Origin: CAZSVE01 sp964610175
Lineage (GTDB): Bacteria > Pseudomonadota > Gammaproteobacteria > HK1
DNA length: 55,275 nucleotides
Assembly: GCA_964610175.1 (NCBI GenBank)
Contig: CAZSVE010000009.1
Location: 1 to 55,275, forward strand
Direction: 5' to 3'
Position 1 is the first letter of the stretch. Each line of letters starts with the position of its first letter. A program made the translations under genes and the position numbers. The notes below the pieces were generated by a model, which had not been told where the DNA came from, did not search any database, and saw nothing but the letters and a program-made list of their open reading frames with translations. This document shows positions 35,531 to 44,022 of this stretch, piece after piece.

Positions 35531-37026
35531 CCTGCAGGTACTGCCCTATTTCACCCCAGAGGAAGAACGACACGCATACCACGATCCCGAGGGATTGCTC
35601 GCCAAAGACCTGCGCCACGAGTGGTGGGCCAGGTATGGCGCGGCCAGTGGCAAGGGGTTCCAGGGACTGCCGGCGGAACTGGACCGGGACAACCTCATGG
35701 ACATCACCCGCCAGCCATTGCTCAACTATCTAGTTGCCCTGAGCCATGGCCGCGGCAAGCTCGATTTCAGCAAAGCAACCACCCTCAACGAGGTCTACGC
35801 CAGATCTTCTGGCCGCCGTCCATGAACGGCAATGGGAGAGACGCCAACATGCCGGGAGCGGGGACCTGAAGGAAGACCAGTTCGTGCGCATCCTGGAGGA
35901 GATTGCGCTGGCCATTTGGCATGGCGATGGGCGCACCACCACCGTGGACGCCATTCGCGCGCGCTGCGAGCGCGGCAGGCTGACCAAGTATCTGGAGCAA
36001 TTCACCGAGGGCGCGAAACAGGGCGTAATGCGCCTCTTGACGGCGTTCTATTTCCGCCAGGCCGGGGACATCCGGGGGGAGCGCACCTTCGAGTTCACCC
36101 ACAAAAGCTTCGGCGAATACCTCACTGCCCGGAGATTGGTGCGGGCACTGGCGCGCATCGAGACCATGTCGGCCCGCCATGACGAGGACCCGGATGACGG
36201 CTGGGACGAGCGCGATGCCTTGCAACACTGGGCCGAGATCGCGGGGCCCACGGCCATGGATGAATACCTCTATGAATTCGTCCAGCGCGAGGTGGCTCTG
36301 CGGGGAGAGAAGCAATGCCGCGTCTGGCAGGGGACGCTGTGCCGACTCATTGCCTGGGCGTCGCATCCGGAAAAGGGAATGCCCATGGAGAAATTGGACC
36401 TGGGTTCCTTCGCCGAGATGCTGCGCCAGTCCCGGAACGCCGAGGAGGCGCTGCTTGCTCTGCACAGCGCCTGCGCGGACCAGACCAAGGATGTGATGGA
36501 AATCCACTGGCATTCGCCCACCGCCTTCGGTGCCTGGTTCAAGCGCCTGCAGGGGCAAGGGGATGGGTCGCAAAACACACTGGCGCAATCCTACCTCAAT
36601 TATCTACATCTGGCGGGTTGCTGCTTGGATTTCATGAACCTCTTCGAGGCACAACTGGCGGGGGCGGATCTGCGAAGGGCGGGGCTTTTTGGTGCGATAC
36701 TCTGGTACGCCCAATGCCATGGGGCGGACCTCCGTGGGGCGGGCCTCGGTGGGGTGGACCTCAGCAGGACGAACCTCCGCGGGGCGGGCCTCGGTGGGGT
36801 GGATCTCAGCAGGACGAACCTCCGCGGGGCGGACCTCAGCGGGGCGAACCTCAGCAGGGCGAACCTTGCTTATGCGCAATTTGTGGATGCTGACCTGGAA
36901 GGTGTCGATCTGGAAGATGCCGATCTGGAGGGTGTCGATTTGAGAGCGGCCCGAAATCTTCGCAAGCCTAAAAATCTCCACAAGGCCAGAAACCTGGACT
37001 CGAAGCTGTTCGAGGCGCTCCGTTGA
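35520..37026 (+). pseudogene. NTPase-pentapeptide repeat protein, truncated and frameshifted
   Basis: Two plus-strand frames together make one protein. The first gives LQVLPYFTPEEERHAY, EWWARYGAASGKGFQGLP and ITRQPLLNYLVALSHGRGK up to LNEVYA. One extra base near 35802 shifts the reading to DLLAAVHERQWE, EEIALAIWHGDGRTTTVDAI and FEFTHKSFGEYLTARRLV. The C-terminus is a pentapeptide-repeat block (GADLRGAGLGGVDLSRTNL and so on, about 36660-36950), a right-handed beta-helix. The upstream NTPase core is missing, cut at about 35520 where the headless AAA ATPase begins on the other strand. Relatives are STAND-like proteins, possibly defence or signalling. Confidence 0.7.
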
Positions 37027-37131
37027 CGGGGAGGCGGCGTTGCCTGCGCGCCCGTGGACGGAAATACCGAAAAATAGAGAATGGTCATCTTGGGAGCTTC
37101 ATCACCCCCAAGGATAAAAGAGTCGCCACAG

Positions 37132-37206
37132 GTAGGGTGGAATAGCGAAGCGTATTCCACCAATTATCCACGTGGAATACGGCGCTACGCACCTATTCCA
37201 CCCTAC
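37132..37206. repeat. REP-like nested palindrome, copy 1
   Basis: GTAGGGTGGAATAG pairs with CTATTCCACCCTAC at the outer ends. An inner pair, GTATTCCAC with GTGGAATAC, forms a second stem. It lies in the spacer of the tandem unit. Confidence 0.75.
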
Positions 37207-37488
37207 TGATCGGGGCGAACCTCGTCTGTGCGAAGCTTGCTTATACGAGATTGACGAACGCTGACCTGAAAGATGCCGATCTGGAAGGTGTCGATTTAAG
37301 AGCGGCCCGAAATCTTCGCAAGCCTAAAAATCTCCACAAGGCCAGAAACCTGGACTCGAAGCTGTTCGAGGCGCTTCGTTGACGGGGAGGCGGCGCTGCC
37401 TGCGCGCCCGTGGACGGAAATACCGAAAAATAGAGAATGGTCATGTTGGGGACCTCGTCACCCCCAAGGATAAAAGAGTCGCCACAGG

Positions 37489-37562
37489 TAGGGTGGAATG
37501 GCGAAGCGTATTCCACCAATTATCCACGTGGAATACGGCGCTGCGCACCTATTCCACCCTAC
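37489..37562. repeat. REP-like nested palindrome, copy 2
   Basis: It is the same nested stem as 37132-37206, duplicated with the tandem unit and differing at a few bases. Confidence 0.75.
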
Positions 37563-37741
37563 GGCTACTGATCGGGGTGAACCTCGTCTGTGCGAAGCTT
37601 GCTTATACGAGATTGACGAACGCTGACCTGGAAGATGCCGATCTGGAAGGTGTCGATTTAAGAGCGGCCCGAAATCTTCTGGCTTGAGAAATTCCAAATG
37701 CACAAGACCTCTCCCTCCGGTCGAGATGACATATCCATTAA

Positions 37742-37870
37742 GTATCGGAAAAACAAAAATCCCGAGAGAACCAGTGCGCGCCCGCCAAGACCCACCCCGC
37801 TTCAGTCTTGGCGCGAAGCGCTGACATGTCCTCCATGCGATGGAATTTTGGTTCCGGCTTTGCCGGGTTA
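37742..37870 (-). repeat. Repeat R2, long copy including R4 palindrome
   Basis: The complement of 37742-37829 matches 6126-6214, including the CGCGCCAAGACTGAA hairpin. The extension to 37870 matches 1-53 and ends in the R4 palindrome. This is the fullest R2 copy. Confidence 0.8.
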
Positions 37871-38041
37871 CTATGAAAGTACATGCCAAAGAGGGTCACA
37901 AGATCCCTCGCTTCGCTTCGGGATGACAAAAAACATGTCATTTCGAACGCAGTGAGAAATCTTTCATTTTCCGGGGTGATGGAACCTCTCTTCATGATCG
38001 TTAGGATGGGCAAAGGCGCGAGGCGCCGTGCCCATCATGAC
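37871..38041. other. Spacer with dispersed short motif
   Basis: It contains AAGATCCCTCGCTTCGCTTC followed by GGGATGACA and CATTTCGAACGCAGTGAGAA. Related motifs lie at 48041-48068 and, inverted, at 50111-50141. No gene is seen. Confidence 0.45.
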
Positions 38042-38896
38042 CTAAAACACCACGGTGCTGTTTTCGTTCAAGAGGATGCGGTGTTCGCAGTGCAGTTTCA
38101 CCGCCCGTGCTAGGACGAGGTTTTCGAGATCCCCCCCCAGGACGATGAGTTGCTCGGGCGTATGGGCGTGGGTGACGCGCACGGTGTCCTGTTCGATGAT
38201 GGGCCCTTCATCCAGGGATTCGGTGACGTAATGGGCGGTGGCCCCGATGAGCTTGACGCCGCGGGCGTGGGCCTGGTGGTAGGGCCGGGCGCCCCGGAAG
38301 CTGGGCAGGAAGGAATGGTGGATGTTGATGACGCGTTGGCGGAGCCGCTGACAGAGGTGCGGGGATAGGATCTGCATGTATCGGGCGAGCACGACGAGGT
38401 CGATGTTGTTCTCTTCGATGATTTCGAGGAGGCGCGATTCCTGCTCGGCGCGGGTGTCATCGGTTACCGGAAGGTGGTGGTAGGGAATTCCGTGGAATTC
38501 CGCCAATGGCGCCAGATCGGAGTGGTTGGATACGATGGCGGATACTGCCATGGCGATGGCGCCGGTTCGGTAGCGGTAGAGGAGGTCATGGAGGCAGTGG
38601 TCGAGCCTGGAGACCAGGATGAGGACCCGTGGTTTGGCTTGTGCGTCGTACATGTCCCAGTCCATGGAGTACCGCGTGCCGATGGCGGCATAGGCGACCT
38701 GGAGATGGGGGAGAATGGGGGTCTCGACACCGGGGGTGAAAACGGTGCGCATGAAGAACTGCCTGGTGTCCTTGTCGCCGAACTGGGCGGATTCGACGAT
38801 GTTGCAGCCCTGCCCGGCGAGAAACCCGGCGACGGCGGCGACGATTCCCTTCCGGTCCGGGCAACGGAATTTCAGGATGTATTGGGATTGTGCCAT
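38042..38896 (-). CDS. purU: Formyltetrahydrofolate deformylase
   Basis: PurU hydrolyses 10-formyltetrahydrofolate to formate and tetrahydrofolate, balancing one-carbon pools and supplying formate. The 284-residue protein has an N-terminal ACT-type regulatory domain (ILKFRCPDRKGIVAAVAGFL) and a formyl-hydrolase domain. The catalytic blocks are LARYMQILS, INIHHSFLPSFRGARPYHQA and IGATAHYVTESLDEGPIIEQ, containing the Asn-His-Asp set. The ATG at 38896 gives the family start; the longer frame to 38947 adds no conserved residues. Confidence 0.96.
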   Translation of the reverse strand: MAQSQYILKFRCPDRKGIVAAVAGFLAGQGCNIVESAQFGDKDTRQFFMRTVFTPGVETPILPHLQVAYAAIGTRYSMDWDMYDAQAKPRVLILVSRLDHCLHDLLYRYRTGAIAMAVSAIVSNHSDLAPLAEFHGIPYHHLPVTDDTRAEQESRLLEIIEENNIDLVVLARYMQILSPHLCQRLRQRVINIHHSFLPSFRGARPYHQAHARGVKLIGATAHYVTESLDEGPIIEQDTVRVTHAHTPEQLIVLGGDLENLVLARAVKLHCEHRILLNENSTVVF

Positions 38897-39132
38897 CTGT
38901 GGGATAGTGGAAGGAGGGAGGCAATCTGTACCAGCGACCCTCGGCACCCGCTTCCATCACTACCGCTGCTCCCTCCCGGGCCTGACGGGGTTTGCGACTT
39001 TGCGGTGCGAGGGACCGATACAGATCGCCATGACGCGTCGAATCGGAGAGGATTCTACACGATTGGTGATAAATTTCACGCGGTTTCGATGGCGTTTCGA
39101 AATCCGAACGCTACGCGTTCGGATATATCATT

Positions 39133-39219
39133 CGTTAGCGTTTCGCGCCAGAACCCAAACGGGATGGGCTCGGATTTCGGCGTCGGGTTTCCCAGGATCT
39201 TTTTTCCGGTACGTGAAAG
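39133..39219 (+). repeat. Repeat R2, diverged copy
   Basis: CGTTAGCGTTTCGCGCCAGA and the right end TTTTTTCCGGTACGTGAAA align with 6130-6220. The stem is diverged but CCC/GGG pairing remains possible. Confidence 0.6.
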
Positions 39220-39478
39220 GCGGTGCCAAAACCATGAAGGGGATTCTGCCAAAGCCGAAGCCCTCGATGGCTCGCCCGGCAGGGCCGCTGGGTCGTATTG
39301 GACGATGGTTGGCGCAACTCACCGAATATCTTCCAAGGGATGGTGCGAGAGGACCGGTTTTTTGGGCCGAAGGGGCCGCACAGGGGGCTGCGTATTTTTA
39401 TGTAACCATTCAGTATCCGGATAAAAAGGCTTATGCTCCCCATGGTATACTCAAGGCCGATATAGCCATGGTGAATAC

Positions 39479-39589
39479 TTTGTTTATTTCCCGCTCAGCT
39501 TCGCAAACGAGTCAAGTTCTACGAAACGCCAGTGCTGCTTTACCAATGCCGAATCATGCTTTGTCGGTTCGAGACGAAGCTTCGCCAGC
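39479..39589 (-). repeat. Repeat R1, copy 15
   Basis: A full-length copy in reverse sense just upstream of the dynamin-like gene, ending GACGAAGCTTCGCCAG. It is the last R1 copy before a 10.7-kb stretch without any. Confidence 0.9.
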
Positions 39590-39625
39590 CATAGTTTTTT
39601 CCGACTACCAGTGAGAGAAAGCCCG

Positions 39626-41227
39626 ATGGAAAACACATCTCCAACCATCATCAAGCGTCGCCTGCAACGGTTACAGGTTCATCTGGAGCAGGAGAATCCA
39701 GTCATCCTCGAGGTCGTGAAGAGTTTCAAAAGCCTGGATACCGTTGCGTATCGGTTGGGAGTCCTGTCCCGCAACGATTCTTTCGCCACTCGGGTTCCCT
39801 GGTGGCCACTTGTTTCCATCCTGGGCACTTTTTCTTCGGGGAAATCCACCTTTATCAATCACTATCTGGGTCAAAAGTTGCAACTTACCGGGAACCAGGC
39901 GGTGGATGATAAGTTCACCGTGGTCTGCTTCAGCAGCGACGGCGTGGCCCGCACCCTGCCCGGACTTGCCCTGGATGCCGATCCCCGTTTTCCGTTTTAT
40001 CAGATCAGCGCCGATATCGAGGAGGTCTCCGCCGGGGAAGGACGGCGGGTGGATGCCTACCTGCAGCTCAAGACCTGCCCGAGCGAGCACCTACGCGGCA
40101 AGATCGTCATCGATTCCCCGGGGTTCGACGCGGATGCCCAACGCACTTCGACGCTGCGCATCACGGATCAGATCATCGATCTCTCCGATCTGGTGCTGGT
40201 GATGTTCGATGCACGCCATCCGGAACCGGGGGCCATGCAGGATTCCCTGGAACACCTGGTGACCAATACCATCAATCGTCCGGATTCCAATAAGTTTCTC
40301 TACATCCTGAATCAGATCGATGCCACGGCCCGCGAGGATAACCCGGAGGAGGTGTTTGCCGCGTGGCAGCGGGCGCTGGCCCAAGTGGGCCTGACGGCGG
40401 GGCGCTTCTATCGAATCTACAGCCCCGAGGCGGCGATTCCCATCGAGGACGAGACGCGCAGGATCCGTTTCGAGGAAAAGCGCGACGTGGATTTGGCGGA
40501 GATCCATCATCGCATGGCCCAGGTGGAGGTGGAGCGGGCCTATCGGATCATCGGTGTTCTGGAGAAGACCGCGAAGCGCATCCGTGATGATTTTATTCCC
40601 AGGATTACGAAGGCCAAGAAGTCCTGGAAGCGTTACACCCTATGGACGGATGCCATCGTTTTCGGCGTGCTGCTTTTGGGTTTACTGGGATTCAGCGCCT
40701 TTGCAGGCTACTGGGAGGGCTTTCGTTTTATGCCACCCCCCTGGATGGAATGGCTCACCGCCACCTGGAGCCGAACCGGGGTCACGGTGTTCGTGGTGTT
40801 CCTCGTCATGGGGTATGTCCACTTCGTGGTTCGCGGTATCACGGCCCGATTCGTGACCGCGAACCTTCGAAAAAAGCAGGAGTCGGAAGAGGTACGGGAT
40901 GCCATTATTCTGGGATTTCGCAAGAATACCAGGCCATGGTCCTCGCTTTTCGGCAGTAAGCCGGTGGGTTGGACGAGATGGACTTCGAGGCGAATCAATA
41001 CTGTCCTTCAGGACTGCGATAACTATGTGGAACAGTTGAACAGCCTGTACGCCGATCCATCGGGTAAGAAAGCAAAGCGCAGAATCAGCCGGAAATTCAC
41101 CAAGTCCCCAATCTCGTCGGCACCGGTGCCGCCGGATCTCCCGGAGATTGGTGGGGCGCGGAAGGAGGACTCGGATGTGTTGGAGGATGTCTCGGCTTCG
41201 GAGGAGAAGAGGACTGATATGTTTTAA
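39626..41227 (+). CDS. Dynamin-like GTPase with two membrane segments
   Basis: The 533-residue protein has a dynamin-type GTPase domain. G1 is GTFSSGKSTFINHYLG near residue 67, a G2-like DKFTVVCF follows, G3 is VIDSPGFDAD near 165, and G4 is ILNQIDA near 228. A helical stretch leads to two hydrophobic segments (AIVFGVLLLGLLGFSAFAG near 346 and TVFVVFLVMGYVHFVV near 390), then a basic tail. It should sit on the inner membrane and could remodel it. Bacterial dynamins act in membrane repair and some phage-defence settings. The last codons (DMF-stop) lie within the R3 element, so the natural tail may have been altered. Confidence 0.85.
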   Translation: MENTSPTIIKRRLQRLQVHLEQENPVILEVVKSFKSLDTVAYRLGVLSRNDSFATRVPWWPLVSILGTFSSGKSTFINHYLGQKLQLTGNQAVDDKFTVVCFSSDGVARTLPGLALDADPRFPFYQISADIEEVSAGEGRRVDAYLQLKTCPSEHLRGKIVIDSPGFDADAQRTSTLRITDQIIDLSDLVLVMFDARHPEPGAMQDSLEHLVTNTINRPDSNKFLYILNQIDATAREDNPEEVFAAWQRALAQVGLTAGRFYRIYSPEAAIPIEDETRRIRFEEKRDVDLAEIHHRMAQVEVERAYRIIGVLEKTAKRIRDDFIPRITKAKKSWKRYTLWTDAIVFGVLLLGLLGFSAFAGYWEGFRFMPPPWMEWLTATWSRTGVTVFVVFLVMGYVHFVVRGITARFVTANLRKKQESEEVRDAIILGFRKNTRPWSSLFGSKPVGWTRWTSRRINTVLQDCDNYVEQLNSLYADPSGKKAKRRISRKFTKSPISSAPVPPDLPEIGGARKEDSDVLEDVSASEEKRTDMF

Positions 41228-41340
41228 CTTGCAAGTAACTGTGCCAGAAAGGAAATTTTCTGGCACAGTTCTTGTCTAAAACATCAGACTTTGTGTTTTA
41301 ACACTTTTAAGTTACGCAGCAAGTTAAAACATGAAGTCTA
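41210..41340 (-). mobile_element. Repeat R3, MITE-like element, copy 2
   Basis: Base-for-base identical to 3530-3660 in inverse orientation. It overlaps the last codons and stop of the dynamin-like gene and separates it from the toxin-antitoxin pair. Confidence 0.88.
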
Positions 41341-41420
41341 AGCTTTGATTTGGGGTGTAATGCGGCAGGAATACGTGTAGTCGGGGTTGGAGTGAAGTCG
41401 AATAAACACATTGAGTAGCG

Positions 41421-41690
41421 ATGGAATTCGAATGGGATGAAAGGAAAGCGCATATCAACGAAGCAAAACACGGTATTTCATTCTACGAAGCCACCGAGGT
41501 GTTTGGTGATAGCTATTCTTCGTGCGTTCCCGATCCGGATCATTCACATGATGAAGAGCGGTATTTGCTTTTTGGCATATCCGAAAGGCGAAAGTATCTT
41601 GTCGTGTCGTTTACACAAAATTCCAACAAGCTTCGTATCATTTCAGCACGTCACATGACTCGCCAAGAGCGAAAAGCGTATGAGCAATGA
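41421..41690 (+). CDS. brnT: BrnT-family toxin
   Basis: The 89-residue protein begins MEFEWDERKAHINEAKHGISFYEA and ends LRIISARHMTRQERKAYEQ. Both are typical of BrnT, a RelE-fold ribonuclease toxin that cuts mRNA. The ERYLLFGISERRKYLVVSFT core is intact. Its end overlaps the start of the next gene by 11 bases, so the pair is translationally coupled. The usual BrnT-before-antitoxin order is kept. Confidence 0.9.
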   Translation: MEFEWDERKAHINEAKHGISFYEATEVFGDSYSSCVPDPDHSHDEERYLLFGISERRKYLVVSFTQNSNKLRIISARHMTRQERKAYEQ

Positions 41691-41904
41691 AAATACTTTG
41701 AGACCCGAATATCCTCCAGCGTTAATCGAATCGGGAGAGCGAGGGAAATATGCCAAACACTACCATGAGGGAACAAATATTGTCCTCATAGATCCCGATT
41801 TGTATAAGCTATTTCCAAATTCGGAATCGGTTAATCGCGCTCTTCGGAGATACGCCGAAAATCAGCGTATATCACCGATCGCTTTGGAAGAAAAAATGCG
41901 TTGA
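41680..41904 (+). CDS. Antitoxin partner of the BrnT-type toxin
   Basis: The 74-residue protein contains RGKYAKHYHEGTNIVLIDP and FPNSESVNRALRRYAENQ. It has the look of a small ribbon-helix or MetJ-like antitoxin, with an N-terminal tail that could wrap the toxin. It is not a classical BrnA (no obvious RHH of that family), but this partner type is common beside BrnT-like toxins. The overlap with the toxin supports pairing. Confidence 0.75.
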   Translation: MSNENTLRPEYPPALIESGERGKYAKHYHEGTNIVLIDPDLYKLFPNSESVNRALRRYAENQRISPIALEEKMR

Positions 41905-42036
41905 AGTCTTGATTCGAAATGGCATATGAGGTATCGGTCGATGAGAATCTTTCTATGATTCCCCCCTTACCTCCAGATCCCAATCTCTCGAATTCGATAC
42001 AGTGGCAAACACCTTGACTTCCAAAGTCAGTGCAAA

Positions 42037-44022
42037 ATGAATCCAGCCAAGAGAAATGCGTTCGAGACAACCGGAAAGGAAACCAGTCGAATCGATGTCA
42101 AGATCAGCCACCGGATCATCCAATTGTTCTCCGAAGGTCTCTATTTCAGTCCCAACAAGGCCGTGGAGGAACTGGTCTCCAATGCATTCGACGCCGGCGC
42201 GGAGAACGTCCACATTATCCTTTCCCCTGATCTACGCGATTCGGATGCGACCATCGTGGTCATCGACGACGGGGAAGGAATGAATTCCGATGGACTTAAA
42301 CACCACTGGATCATCGGCGAGAGCACACGGCGCAAGGCCAATGGCTCCTCCCGAAGGAAACCCATTGGAAAATTCGGCATCGGCAAACTGTCCACCTATG
42401 TGCTGGCCTCGAAACTGACCCATATCTGCAAATCCGGCGGTATCTACTATGCCGCCACCATGGACTACACGAAACTGAGCGGCGATCCCGAAGCTGGTTC
42501 CCAGGGCGTATTCGACGAGCAGACCATACAAATACCATTGCGCCAACTCACGGAACAGGAGGCAAGAAACGCAGTTCACCCATGGATCGAGGGAACAAAG
42601 GGAGGCTATCGGGCGCTTCGTTTGTTCGGCGAAGAGGTGAGCCCAACCTGGACCGTGGCTATCATGTCCGGGCTCAAGGATATGGGGAAAAAGATTAGCC
42701 TCGGTCGTCTGGGATGGGTGTTGCAAACCGCCATGCCCCATCGGGACGATTTCCGCCTCTTTCTCGACGGGAAACCCATTACGCCCGCCAAGCTCGATGA
42801 TCCCCTGGCAAGGCTGGTTCTCGGCAAAGATGTGGTCCAAATGCCAAAGCCTTTCCTTGAAACACTCATTGCACGAGAAAATGACAGTGAACCGGAGGAT
42901 TCCGTTCATCGCCATGGTGTCTATCATGACGAATTACTGGGACGAATCACCGGATATATCGAGATCTTCAAGGATCAACTCGACCGGGGAAAGGAGAAAT
43001 TCGGAGACAGCCATGGTTTCTTTGTCTATGTACATGGACGACAAGTCAACGTAGACGATTCGGGATTCGGTATCGAACGTAATCTATTGCGCCATGGTAC
43101 CTTTTCGAGGTTCCGAATGGTTGTTCATATGGACAGTCTGGATGGGGCGCTACGATCCTCTCGGGAATCCTTCCAGCAGGGTGATCTGTACAAGACGGCG
43201 CAGAACTTTCTCCGCGCAGGCTTCAATCTTGCCCGCAACAAGCTCGTCGACCACGACCGCTCGCAAACCCCCGCTGCTCTGATCGCCGCTAGCATCGGCT
43301 CCGCGCCGGCCAGCATGACTCGAAGGCCGTTGCTGGCGCTCGTGGAGATGGTGTTGGAAAAGAAGGCTGCCCCTTTCTATCTGCGCCTTCCCGACAACCT
43401 CTCCGCCGAAGAGCAGAGCGAATTTCTGGAGAAATTCAAGAAACGAGCCGAAGAACCGGAGGGATTGCTGCGCGCCACGGAACTGACTCCCCTGGATTCC
43501 AAGGATGGTCTGGCAATCTTCGACGCACGGGAAGGCAAGCTGCTGATCAATTCTTCCCATCCGTTCGTTGCCGCATTTCAGGAATTTTTTGCTCGTCCCA
43601 AGCTGAGTCTTCCGCTTGAAATGCTCGTGATGTCCGAGATCCTCATGGAGGCCCATTTGTATCACATGGGCTTGGATGAGAGTGTGATCCGGGATGTGAT
43701 CAGCAGGCGGGATAAATTGCTGCGGCAGTTGGTCAGAACATCGGCGCGCCGAACGGCTGGGATGATTGCTGAAGCCCTTAAAGACGCTCGCGATGATGGA
43801 AATAGATTGGAAGAGGAAATGCGCGCCACCTTCGAGGCCATGGGGTTTGCCAATGTGATCCGCATCGGGGGAAGCAGCGAACCCGATGGCATCTCGCCGA
43901 GGCCCATCTGTCGGCGGCGGAAGACGGCACTGTTCGACGATATAAGGTCGGCCTCGAAGCGAAAAGTGGTGGGAAGGTTTCCGCGAAACGCTTGGGGGTT
44001 TCCGGTATCGAAAGGCACATGA
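42037..44022 (+). CDS. MORC/MutL-like GHKL ATPase, nuclease domain interrupted by a frameshift
   Basis: The 661-codon frame begins with an Hsp90/MutL-type ATPase. The N box is AVEELVSNAFDAGAENVHI near residue 45, G1 is VVIDDGEGMNSDGLK near 77, and G2 is PIGKFGIGKLSTYVLA near 112. A long middle domain follows. Near codon 615 it enters a PD-(D/E)xK-type nuclease (MGFANVIRIGGSSEPDG). A reading shift at about 43885-43895 then spoils the frame, and the last 40 codons (RPICRRRKTALF...) are out of phase. In the -1 frame the nuclease continues through LEAKSGGKVS to 44591. MORC-like ATPases of this type are known from restriction-modification loci. Confidence 0.85.
   Translation: MNPAKRNAFETTGKETSRIDVKISHRIIQLFSEGLYFSPNKAVEELVSNAFDAGAENVHIILSPDLRDSDATIVVIDDGEGMNSDGLKHHWIIGESTRRKANGSSRRKPIGKFGIGKLSTYVLASKLTHICKSGGIYYAATMDYTKLSGDPEAGSQGVFDEQTIQIPLRQLTEQEARNAVHPWIEGTKGGYRALRLFGEEVSPTWTVAIMSGLKDMGKKISLGRLGWVLQTAMPHRDDFRLFLDGKPITPAKLDDPLARLVLGKDVVQMPKPFLETLIARENDSEPEDSVHRHGVYHDELLGRITGYIEIFKDQLDRGKEKFGDSHGFFVYVHGRQVNVDDSGFGIERNLLRHGTFSRFRMVVHMDSLDGALRSSRESFQQGDLYKTAQNFLRAGFNLARNKLVDHDRSQTPAALIAASIGSAPASMTRRPLLALVEMVLEKKAAPFYLRLPDNLSAEEQSEFLEKFKKRAEEPEGLLRATELTPLDSKDGLAIFDAREGKLLINSSHPFVAAFQEFFARPKLSLPLEMLVMSEILMEAHLYHMGLDESVIRDVISRRDKLLRQLVRTSARRTAGMIAEALKDARDDGNRLEEEMRATFEAMGFANVIRIGGSSEPDGISPRPICRRRKTALFDDIRSASKRKVVGRFPRNAWGFPVSKGT

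Larger units (their letters stand above)
36890..37687 (+). repeat. Tandem amplification of pentapeptide tail plus spacer, about 2.2 units
   Basis: The block holding the last pentapeptides, the stop codon, the spacer and a REP-like hairpin repeats with a period of 356-362 bp. The same 15-base core (GCGGCCCGAAATCTT) recurs at 36946, 37302 and 37664. The second unit keeps an open frame (LIGANLVCAKLAYTRLTNADL...DSKLFEALR, stop 37381), as does the third to 37687. None has a start of its own. The high identity points to recent duplication. Confidence 0.85.
38897..39625. other. Divergent purU/dynamin spacer with repeats
   Basis: It contains an R2 copy and an R1 copy. The remaining sequence has no recognised gene, though plus-strand frames run through it by chance. 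It must hold promoters for both flanking genes. Confidence 0.45.

Noticed and set aside
36604..36981. Minus-strand protein with PAEVRPAEVRP repeats
   Set aside because: It is the complement of the pentapeptide block. The regular GC-rich codon pattern makes the antisense frame open by chance.
38474..39424. Long plus-strand open frame opposite purU
   Set aside because: It is antisense to a clear PurU coding region and then runs through R2 sequence; it resembles no family.
43884..43900. Programmed -1 ribosomal frameshift in the MORC-like gene
   Set aside because: No X-XXY-YYZ slippery heptamer or following stem was found at the junction, so mutation or sequencing error is more likely.
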